Shown: positions 1 through 5,226 of the stretch, in pieces | How positions within the stretch are numbered: position 1 is the stretch's first letter | Layout: every line of letters begins with the position of its first letter | NCBI GenBank assembly: GCA_913051935.1 | Contig: CAJXCU010000024.1 | Coordinates: 1 to 32,778, forward strand | DNA length: 32,778 bases | Reading direction: 5' to 3' | From: an uncultured Flavobacteriales bacterium | GTDB taxonomy: Bacteria; Bacteroidota; Bacteroidia; Flavobacteriales_D; Crocinitomicaceae | Notes under the pieces: generated by a model | Told to the model about the DNA's origin: nothing | The model's database searches: none | What the model saw: only the letters and a program-made list of their open reading frames with translations | Translations under genes and position numbers: made by a program

Positions 1-38
1 ATCCATCTCATTATGAGTTAAGATTCCGCTTTTTTTAT

Positions 39-1286
39 TTACAGGAAAAATTGTCTCAACTTTCTTTTTGAAGATGAAATGACCTTAATTTTTAAAACGA
101 ATTTTGCAACACCTCCACTTAAATAAACATGATTCCACCAATTACCGTTAAGGTGTTTAAAAAGCATTCTTTTTCTAAGATGATATGTCTTATAATGAAT
201 CATAATACCCAAGTATGAATTCATGCTGTTTAAAAATTCTTTAAGATCTTGCTTTGTTGGTTTACGTAATTCAATTATTCTGTTCTGCTTTATAATGGCT
301 CTGTAAAAATTTCCTTTAGTGCGATTAGCAATATAAATTCTATTAGGTTTTATAATTGTACCTAAAAACGAAACCCCTTTTGTATAATGTTGTAGATAGA
401 TTTTTTTTGGATGAAGGCTTAAACACAGTTTATCTTTAAGATAAATCGATAAAACAGGAATTAATAACTTCAAATATTCTTTGTTTGGATGCACGATAAT
501 AAAATCATCAACGTATCTCCCGTAATAGCGAATACCGAGTTTTTTCTTGATAAAGTGATCGAAAGCGCTCATGTAGAAATTGGCGAATATTTGGCTTGTT
601 AAATTACCTATAGGTAAACCGCAATTTAGCGGACTATGAAATAGACTTTTGTTTTTAGGCAAACCTTTCCAGTTATTAGAACTTCCTTTTATGATGCAGT
701 TTTCAGTTGGACTGTTAAAAATAATTTTATTGCACACTTCCAAAACCAATTCCCTATCGTTATACGGATACTTTTTTTCAATAAAGGATTTTAAACGAGA
801 AAACAAAATCTCCTTATTGATGTGCATGAAAAAACCCTCTACATCTAATTTAAGTACATGACAATCGTTTATATAATTTTTAGAGCACTGGCGAATGAAT
901 TTATTGGCTCTACTGATTCCATAATGCGTTCCTTTGCCCACACGACAAGCATAACTGTCTTTAATAAACTCTTTTTCGAAAAGGGGGTTTAGTTTGTTAA
1001 TGATGAGATGATGCACCACTCGATCTCTAAAGTCTGCTGCAAAAATTTCACGTTGCACAGGCTTGTGAACTATAAAAGCTATAGACTTTTCCGGTTGGTA
1101 GCTTCCATCATTCAGCTCGTTACATAATTGAATAAGATTGCTTTCATAATCCAACTCAAAAGCGAGCGCATTAATGGTATTGCGTTTGTTGCTACGACAA
1201 GAGAAGTAGGCTTCAAAAACTTCTTCTAAAGTAAAGCCCTCTTTTAACTCTGTAGTTTCGGATGTAGAAAATAACGATAATTGCAT
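39..1286 (-). CDS. Reverse transcriptase of a diversity-generating retroelement (DGR)
   Basis: A 415-residue reverse transcriptase that should copy the adjacent template repeat RNA into cDNA with errors at adenines, for transfer into the variable repeat of the target gene. Visible motifs: KLDVEGFF at residues 146-153 (first catalytic Asp148), GLPIGNLTSQ at 223-232 (the block typical of DGR, group II and retron-type RTs), YVDD at 258-261 (catalytic Asp260/Asp261) and FLGTII at about 307-312. There is no maturase, endonuclease or RNase H domain, and the length matches compact DGR RTs. It is the last gene of a same-strand series (target, avd, TR, RT). Its ATG lies 15 nt after a strong stem-loop, with TR ending 58 nt upstream. 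The DGR assignment rests on the TR/VR pair as much as on the protein. A group II intron or retron RT is unlikely because no intron RNA domains or msr/msd-like structure are seen. Confidence 0.95.
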   Translation of the reverse strand: MQLSLFSTSETTELKEGFTLEEVFEAYFSCRSNKRNTINALAFELDYESNLIQLCNELNDGSYQPEKSIAFIVHKPVQREIFAADFRDRVVHHLIINKLNPLFEKEFIKDSYACRVGKGTHYGISRANKFIRQCSKNYINDCHVLKLDVEGFFMHINKEILFSRLKSFIEKKYPYNDRELVLEVCNKIIFNSPTENCIIKGSSNNWKGLPKNKSLFHSPLNCGLPIGNLTSQIFANFYMSAFDHFIKKKLGIRYYGRYVDDFIIVHPNKEYLKLLIPVLSIYLKDKLCLSLHPKKIYLQHYTKGVSFLGTIIKPNRIYIANRTKGNFYRAIIKQNRIIELRKPTKQDLKEFLNSMNSYLGIMIHYKTYHLRKRMLFKHLNGNWWNHVYLSGGVAKFVLKIKVISSSKRKLRQFFL

Positions 1287-1300
1287 ATACTTGAATTAAA

Positions 1301-1326
1301 AGCGCCCGAAGTTAACTTCGAGCGCT
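1301..1326 (-). terminator. Stem-loop between TR and RT (intrinsic terminator-like or DGR RNA 3' element)
   Basis: On the minus strand this is an 11-bp stem (AGCGCTCGAAG / CTTCGGGCGCT) with a TTAA loop, followed by a run of four T. One pair is a G-U wobble in minus-strand RNA but a C-A mismatch in plus-strand RNA, so the structure fits minus-strand transcripts. It begins 18 nt after the TR core and ends 15 nt before the RT start codon. It could terminate part of the transcription, giving more TR RNA than RT mRNA, or serve as a structured part of the TR-RT spacer, which is needed for DGR RNA function in studied systems. Which role applies is inference. Confidence 0.7.
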
Positions 1327-1344
1327 AGTAGTTTTGTTTAAAAC

Positions 1345-1479
1345 CCCGAACAGCGCGAACATTGTTGTTGTTGTTCTTATTGTTGTTGTTCTGGTTACCA
1401 TTGTTGAAATTCTGTTTCCACGCATTGTTGTTATCGTTCTCCGTAGAACTCCAATAATTGTTATTAGCAAAACCGCCAA
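1345..1479 (-). repeat. DGR template repeat (TR)
   Basis: A 135-nt non-coding repeat matching the 3' end of the target gene (2124-2258) at a constant offset of 779 nt. Read on the minus strand in the target frame, it is made largely of AAC and AAT codons (Asn) embedded among fixed codons for GGFA, YWSSTE, AW, Q, F and VRAVR. It has 52 adenines on that strand, 23 of them changed in VR. None of the other 83 bases is changed. AAY codons cannot become stop codons by adenine mutation, which suits a template built for diversification. The similarity breaks down on both sides, at 1344 and 1480. Confidence 0.96.
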
Positions 1480-1660
1480 CCACATAAAATAAAGGTGTTT
1501 ATCTAAATACAAGGCATCTTGCATTTATTATAGCTCGGTTCAATTCTGAAAAGAAAAGAACTTTGCTCGTTTTAACTGCTTTTACAAACAGTCCCTTTAT
1601 CGCTTTTAAACTAAAACTTGCTCACTCACTGCCACCTTAACAACAGCGATTCTGGCATCA

Positions 1661-2002
1661 TTAAGGCCGGCTATTGCGCCAACCTGTAATTTGTTTTCCA
1701 ATTCCATTCATTAACAAGCTAATTTCTGCTTGCTTTTTAATGGTAATTATCTTCATATCAACGCATAAACGTACTTCTAATTTTAACAATTCAAAGTCAT
1801 CTAAAAATATTTCCAAGTATTCTTTTTTGTTTTGCGCTTTGTTCGCTCTGTATATGCTTCTCATTAAAACCATGACATCTTTCTTTAAATCTTGCCCCAA
1901 GGTGTACTTGTATTCTTTGGGAAAGTCTTTGGTTAAGCTATAAATTAATAAAGTGAGCTTGTACACATCTTTAAAAACAGGTAAGTCATAATACAGTGCC
2001 AT
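1661..2002 (-). CDS. avd: Avd-like DGR accessory protein (four-helix bundle)
   Basis: A small, basic, mostly helical protein of 113 residues from the ATG at 2002. The upstream TTG at 2041 would add 13 residues that look unlike the family. The start MALYYDLPVFKDVYKL, then TKDFPKEYKYTLGQDLKKD and IYRAN, fits the four-helix-bundle Avd family, whose members form a positively charged pentameric barrel that binds the DGR RT and template RNA. It lies between the target gene and TR on the same strand, the standard place for avd. Related four-helix-bundle proteins also occur inside rRNA intervening sequences, but the TR and RT next door settle the role here. Confidence 0.92.
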   Translation of the reverse strand: MALYYDLPVFKDVYKLTLLIYSLTKDFPKEYKYTLGQDLKKDVMVLMRSIYRANKAQNKKEYLEIFLDDFELLKLEVRLCVDMKIITIKKQAEISLLMNGIGKQITGWRNSRP

Positions 2003-2026
2003 AACAGCTAATTTAAATGAAAAATG

Positions 2027-2065
2027 GAGGGCTACCCTCAATTTTAAAAATCGCCCGCTTCGCGG
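2027..2065 (-). other. Two small inverted repeats between VR and avd
   Basis: Two short hairpins sit in the gap between the target stop codon and avd: GAGGG-CTA-CCCTC at 2027-2039 and CCGC-TTC-GCGG at 2055-2065 (plus-strand reading). Stems are 5 and 4 bp. Some DGRs carry a GC-rich hairpin or cruciform downstream of VR that aids retrohoming. The GC-rich one here starts about 59 nt past the VR core, farther than usual, so that role is only a possibility. They might also act as a weak attenuator between target and avd. Confidence 0.35.
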
Positions 2066-2115
2066 TCAGGTGCCCATAACTTAAAAAATAGTTAAATGGT
2101 TAAATAGATAAATTG

Positions 2116-3042
2116 TTAAAAAGCCCGAACAGCGCGAACATTGTAGTTGGCGTACTTATTGCCGCTGTACTGGTCACCATAGGCGAAACTCTGCTCCCAC
2201 GCATTGGCGTCACCGCTCTCCGTAGAACTCCAATAATAGCTACTAGCAAAACCGCCAATATTTGATTTCTGATTATATACAAGATTTAATTCTCTTTTGG
2301 TAGGTAAACGCCAATCCATAAATTTTGCGCCGTTAACATCGTGATTATTCGCATCACTTAATAAATCGTTTGCCTCATACCATGAGCTACTTCCCTGGTC
2401 TTGCATCGCAACCACCAAACCGTGTTTACCACCATCACGAACTGCTATTACATAACCACCTAACTCTGCATAATTAGTATTTACATTGTAAATAGGTGGA
2501 GTATATGAGGTTCCAGTTGGACCTTGTGGACCTGTTGCTCCTGTTGCTCCATCATTTCCATCTGCACCTGCTGGACCTTGTGGACCTGTTGCTCCATCAT
2601 TTCCGTCTGCGCCTGCTGGACCTTGTGGACCCTCACCATTACCAGATGTTTTTGCATACAACGCATAAGGTACACTCATCAACTGGCTAGTTCCTGTTAT
2701 CGTGTAATTTATTCCTCCGTTCGGATCAGTTTCTGTTTTTATAAAGTACGGTCCTGCGCTCCAATCTATAGCACTAAATGTTCCTGAAACGGATGTTCCT
2801 GAACCTATCTCTAAACTTATCAACCCATTCGAGTTGGTGGTTGGAGTTTGTGTTTCTGTATAAACTGATATTCCACTTACCGTTCCCTGCAAGATGCTTA
2901 TTTGCATACCAACGTTTTGATTTATGACCAACTCATTACTTCCGTCTCTTACCACTGCCTGATAACTCATTTTTTCTGGTGTTTGAGCAAAGAGGCTTCC
3001 TGTAAAGAAAAAGGCGAATAGTAGTATAAAAATATTTTTCAT
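2116..3042 (-). CDS. DGR target: secreted collagen-like protein with variable DUF1566/C-type-lectin-like domain
   Basis: A 308-residue secreted protein whose end is diversified by the DGR. Layout: signal peptide (about 1-19, ending SLFAQ), a Bacteroidota N-terminal region (PEKMSYQAVVRD to VPYALYAK, 22-131), collagen-like Gly-X-Y repeats (138-178), and a DUF1566/Lcl-type domain (about 196-308) with WRLPTKREL and YWSSTE. The last 46 residues (262-307) are VR-encoded. Fixed residues (GGFA, YWSSTE, AW, VRAVRAF) alternate with variable ones. DUF1566 and FGE-type C-type-lectin folds are known DGR recipients that display variable residues on a ligand-binding face. There is no lipobox and no T9SS tail, so surface anchoring is unclear. 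The likely role is adhesion or ligand binding through a collagen-like stalk, inferred from architecture. Confidence 0.95.
   Translation of the reverse strand: MKNIFILLFAFFFTGSLFAQTPEKMSYQAVVRDGSNELVINQNVGMQISILQGTVSGISVYTETQTPTTNSNGLISLEIGSGTSVSGTFSAIDWSAGPYFIKTETDPNGGINYTITGTSQLMSVPYALYAKTSGNGEGPQGPAGADGNDGATGPQGPAGADGNDGATGATGPQGPTGTSYTPPIYNVNTNYAELGGYVIAVRDGGKHGLVVAMQDQGSSSWYEANDLLSDANNHDVNGAKFMDWRLPTKRELNLVYNQKSNIGGFASSYYWSSTESGDANAWEQSFAYGDQYSGNKYANYNVRAVRAF
2124..2258 (-). repeat. DGR variable repeat (VR) with invariant 3' end (IMH-like)
   Basis: This 135-nt copy of TR occupies the final codons of the target gene, and the stop codon follows almost at once (2116-2118). Compared with TR there are 23 substitutions: 15 A to G, 5 A to T and 3 A to C on the coding strand, affecting 18 codons. 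The last 17 nt (2124-2140) contain no adenine and are identical in TR. Just beyond, TR and VR differ by a G/C change (1344 versus 2123). This matches the GC-rich initiation-of-mutagenic-homology (IMH) site that marks VR as recipient and TR as donor. Confidence 0.96.
2509..2631 (-). repeat. Collagen-like tandem repeat in the DGR target
   Basis: It encodes 13-14 Gly-X-Y triplets, including two near-identical 15-residue units (GPQGPAGADGNDGAT) at 2631-2587 and 2586-2542, then a shorter variant. The 45-bp tandem nucleotide repeat can change length by slippage or recombination, so stalk length may vary between strains. Confidence 0.9.
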
Positions 3043-3062
3043 TTCAACTGATTTATGGTTTA

Positions 3063-3545
3063 TTAATTCTTTATTATTTTGAATGCTTTAATTACTTTAT
3101 TGTTTTTGATCACTTTTAAAAAGTACGTTGCGGGAGGATGACCTTCCAAACTTATATTGGAAGTTTTACTGTTTAACGTTTTACTCGAAATCTCCGCTCC
3201 TTGAATGTTAAACAGTTGATAGCTTAAACTTTCGGAATTATCCGTTGTTAGCGTTAAATTATTAGTGGTTGGATTGGGGTATACTGCTAATTCTAATTGA
3301 ATGGACGCTTCATTTAAGCCTACTGTTGTAGAAACTACATAAGGTTGCTGAACTCCTTGCGACAAACTTCCATTTGTTCCGGCATTGGTAGTATAAACTA
3401 CTTGCCCCACAGAATAACTTACGGTACCTCCACTTCCCGTTGCCTTTCCTCCTGAGGCTACTGTGTTTTCCTGTGCAGACAACTCAAGGGTAGCTAACAG
3501 TGAGAAAAAAGTAAAAGCTATCAATAATGTTTTTGAAATTTTCAT
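3063..3545 (-). CDS. Small T9SS-sorted secreted protein upstream of the DGR target
   Basis: A 160-residue protein from the ATG at 3545, which puts the signal peptide (MKISKTLLIAFTFFSLLATLELSAQ) at the N-terminus; the longer frame from 3590 adds an unlikely 15-residue leader. The mature part begins with a Gly/Ser-rich stretch (ASGGKATGSGGTVSYSVGQ) and a QGVQQPY motif. It ends in a type A T9SS sorting domain (VYPNPTTNNLTL to KAFKIIKN), so it should cross the outer membrane and become surface-attached or released. The target gene follows 21 nt downstream on the same strand, so the two are probably co-transcribed. A role in presenting the collagen-like target is plausible but inferred from position only. 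Confidence 0.85.
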   Translation of the reverse strand: MKISKTLLIAFTFFSLLATLELSAQENTVASGGKATGSGGTVSYSVGQVVYTTNAGTNGSLSQGVQQPYVVSTTVGLNEASIQLELAVYPNPTTNNLTLTTDNSESLSYQLFNIQGAEISSKTLNSKTSNISLEGHPPATYFLKVIKNNKVIKAFKIIKN

Positions 3546-3577
3546 TGTTACAGGTTTATTTAGATAAGGTATTTTTG

Positions 3578-3595
3578 CAAAACTAAACAAAAATA
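3578..3595 (-). promoter_or_regulatory. Candidate promoter -7 boxes for the T9SS/DGR-target operon
   Basis: Two matches to the Bacteroidota -7 consensus TAnnTTTG lie on the minus strand: TAGTTTTG (3585-3578) and TATTTTTG (3595-3588), 33-50 nt before the ATG at 3545. Neither has a clear TTTG -33 box at 19 nt spacing. No comparable box is seen just before avd or TR, so this may drive the whole DGR series. Confidence 0.4.
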
Positions 3596-3748
3596 AAAAG
3601 CTAAACCTAACTTAAATGAGTTAAAACGCAGTAATTAAAATCTAATATCGCTAATGTGAAAATGGTTATAACAACGCCTAAGAATAAATATTTGAGCTTC
3701 GCAGCAAATACATATCTTAGCCGGAACGTTCAATCATTAATGTATCTT

Positions 3749-3756
3749 TATTTTTG
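3749..3756 (+). promoter_or_regulatory. Candidate -7 box for the 3775 gene
   Basis: TATTTTTG matches TAnnTTTG and lies 18 nt before the ATG at 3775. No good -33 box is present at the usual spacing. The 230-bp interval 3546-3774 is a divergent promoter region; apart from this box and those of the opposite gene I see nothing else defined in it. Confidence 0.35.
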
Positions 3757-3774
3757 TACTGTAAAACTACCCTA

Positions 3775-4563
3775 ATGAAAAGCCTTCTTCTTTGTTTATT
3801 AATCCTCCCAATAGGACTGCATGCGCAGACCTACGTTCCTTTTATCTCAACAAACGATTCCTCTGACACCTGGATGGAAGTGAATAGTTGCAATGACTTT
3901 AGCTGCTTTGAGAGTTTTACCAATCGATATTCGATAGCAGGAGATACGACCATTGGAAGCTTTCAATATTCCAAGATTTTCAAAAAGGTTAAACATGTAA
4001 AAGGTACGGTTATGGGAGAATGGTGTGATGAATCTATTAATTATTACGAGTATTACTTCGGTGCGCTGCGGGAAAATGAGAAACAAGTTTTTCTAGTTCC
4101 CTCCTTTTCCTCATCGGAGTATTTAGCTTACGACTTTAATTTATCCGTTGGCGATACGCTTCCCTCTCCAGATGGTAATATTTCTGCGAATCCCATAGGT
4201 AGAATCATTAATACAATCGATTCTGTGCTAGCCTTTGGTAGCTTCAGGAAAAGGTTCGTTGTGGACAGCAGGTATGTCATAGAGGGAATTGGAGCCTCCA
4301 CTGGACTTTTCAACCCTTTGGTCTACTATCCCAGTGAATGTTATATGGCCATGCATTGTTATGCAGAATACGGTACTCCTGACCTTTTTCTTGAAGACTG
4401 TAATATGAATCTCAATGTGTACGAAATAGATAAGGAAACTGAATCACCAGTATTGGTAAAAATAGTTGATTACATGGGCCGCGAAACTCCAGTAATACCG
4501 AACACTACTTTAATATATATTTTCAGCGATGGAACGACAAAAAAAATATCTAAGTTTCAATAG
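3775..4563 (+). CDS. Secreted protein of unknown function
   Basis: 262 residues from the ATG at 3775; a TTG start at 3754 would add seven residues before the signal peptide and is less likely. It has a signal peptide (MKSLLLCLLILPIGLHAQ), then a Cys-containing body with no catalytic motif I recognise. The C-terminus, with KIVDYMGRETP and LIYIFSDGTTKKISK, resembles the degenerate T9SS-like tail seen on many Bacteroidota secreted proteins, where the usual YPNP motif is absent. It is divergently oriented to the DGR operon. Function unknown. Confidence 0.8.
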   Translation: MKSLLLCLLILPIGLHAQTYVPFISTNDSSDTWMEVNSCNDFSCFESFTNRYSIAGDTTIGSFQYSKIFKKVKHVKGTVMGEWCDESINYYEYYFGALRENEKQVFLVPSFSSSEYLAYDFNLSVGDTLPSPDGNISANPIGRIINTIDSVLAFGSFRKRFVVDSRYVIEGIGASTGLFNPLVYYPSECYMAMHCYAEYGTPDLFLEDCNMNLNVYEIDKETESPVLVKIVDYMGRETPVIPNTTLIYIFSDGTTKKISKFQ

Positions 4564-4587
4564 CAACAAACTTTAAAAAACCACATC

Positions 4588-4767
4588 ATGAAAAAGAAAA
4601 TTTTACCTGCACTAGGAATCATTATTGTTGCAATTATTCTTGTGGTCATAAATGAGTTTACAGAACTCACTTTTATTACCGATTATGCTTTGATATGTAT
4701 CATCGCGGGTATGTTCTTTGGTTTATGGCTGTCAAAACTATCTGATAAAACAAACGAAAATAAATAG
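4588..4767 (+). CDS. Small two-segment membrane protein
   Basis: A 59-residue protein, MKKKILPALG to KTNENK, with two predicted hydrophobic segments (about residues 6-21 and 33-48) separated by a short polar loop (NEFTELTFITD), and charged ends. It starts 24 nt after the preceding stop and is probably co-transcribed with it. I do not recognise a family. Confidence 0.6.
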   Translation: MKKKILPALGIIIVAIILVVINEFTELTFITDYALICIIAGMFFGLWLSKLSDKTNENK

Positions 4768-4792
4768 CGTCAGCTGTGCATAATTTCACCTT

Positions 4793-4942
4793 ATGACTTT
4801 AAGCAAACACTTAGAGGAGTTTTATAAAGAAAACAACATCCCTATTGATGGAGGGTTTAATGACACTTCTTTCAATTTCAAAGTGTTTGGAATCAAGCTA
4901 AAATCATCTAGTCCAAAAGGATGCGCAAAACGTATACACTAA
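4793..4942 (+). pseudogene. N-terminal gene remnant (possibly Coq4-like)
   Basis: An open frame of 49 codons beginning MTLSKHLEEFYKENN. It reads like the start of a real gene: good codon use, with FNFKVFGIKLK in the middle. It then stops at TAA (4940-4942) after GCAKRIH. The start resembles the N-terminus of a Bacteroidota Coq4-like protein of more than 200 residues, recalled from memory at low certainty. The same reading frame continues after the stop into a fragment of a different protein, so this looks like two truncated genes joined by a deletion. A genuine 49-residue protein is the alternative. Confidence 0.45.
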
Positions 4943-5116
4943 AAAGCATTGTACTGCTATTGGGGCAACCCAGGAGGGATCTTAGGTGTATTGGTCGCAG
5001 GATTTCTAGGCTGGTTCTTAACAAAATCAATACTTGAAACAAAGGGCATCTTCTGGGCGTGGTGGATTCATTTTTTACAAGATGTCATCATTATTACAGC
5101 CATATTAACCATGTAA
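4943..5116 (+). pseudogene. C-terminal remnant of a CPBP-family (CAAX protease-like) membrane protein
   Basis: From about 4952 the frame encodes YWGNPGGILGVLVAGFLG, then TKSILETKGIFWAWWIHFLQD, and ends ILTM-stop at 5114-5116. GVLVAGFLGW followed by W-x-H-F-x-Q-D is the last part of CPBP intramembrane metalloproteases, carrying the second conserved His. The first conserved motif (EExxxR) and the upstream membrane segments are missing, and there is no start codon, so this is a decayed 3' end. Confidence 0.65.
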
Positions 5117-5168
5117 GGATTTAAAAAAATCAAAATCTATCAAGGCCTAGCTAGGAAGAATAAAGCCG

Positions 5169-5176
5169 TATCTTTG
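5169..5176 (+). promoter_or_regulatory. Candidate -7 box for the FAD oxidoreductase
   Basis: TATCTTTG matches TAnnTTTG and lies 50 nt before the ATG at 5227. There is no clear TTTG box at -33. It also falls after the remnants, which suggests the oxidoreductase has its own promoter. Confidence 0.4.
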
Positions 5177-5226
5177 GCGAGCCCAAAGGAGTTAATTCAC
5201 TTTAAGCAGGAAAACGCAAAAAATCA

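Larger units (their letters stand above)
1301..1660 (-). ncRNA. Predicted TR-containing DGR RNA region (boundaries unknown)
   Basis: The 374-nt interval between the avd stop and the RT start has no plausible protein. It contains the template repeat (1345-1479), about 180 nt of upstream leader (1481-1660) and the spacer with the stem-loop at 1301-1326. In characterised DGRs this interval is transcribed as the template RNA. No TAnnTTTG promoter box is visible inside it, so the RNA probably comes from a longer transcript entering through avd. The true 5' and 3' ends cannot be set from sequence alone. Confidence 0.55.

Noticed and set aside
7-17. Short palindrome (CTCAT-T-ATGAG) just past the RT stop, considered as a terminator
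   Set aside because: The stem is only 5 bp with a one-base loop and no T-run on the RT strand. The window edge prevents a fuller view.
39-1286. Group II intron or retron as the source of the reverse transcriptase
   Set aside because: No maturase or HNH domain, no intron domain V-like hairpin, no msr/msd structure. The TR, VR and Avd are all present.
1361-1435. Trinucleotide-like GTT/AAC runs, considered as a microsatellite or CRISPR-like repeat
   Set aside because: The runs have no constant unit and no spacers, and align base for base with VR, so they are part of the DGR template.
1312-1524. 70-codon minus-strand frame over the TR, rich in Thr and Ile
   Set aside because: It is an alternative frame of the template repeat. 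The AAC-rich DNA stays open by composition, and the frame that matches the target protein explains the sequence.
2100-2282. 60-codon minus-strand frame that looks like a paralogue of the frame over TR
   Set aside because: The similarity only mirrors the TR/VR repeat in a non-coding frame. The target gene frame (2116-3042) carries the signal peptide and domain motifs.
2481-2787. Overlapping Leu/His- or Cys-rich frames on both strands
   Set aside because: They are shadows of the collagen-like tandem repeat in other frames.
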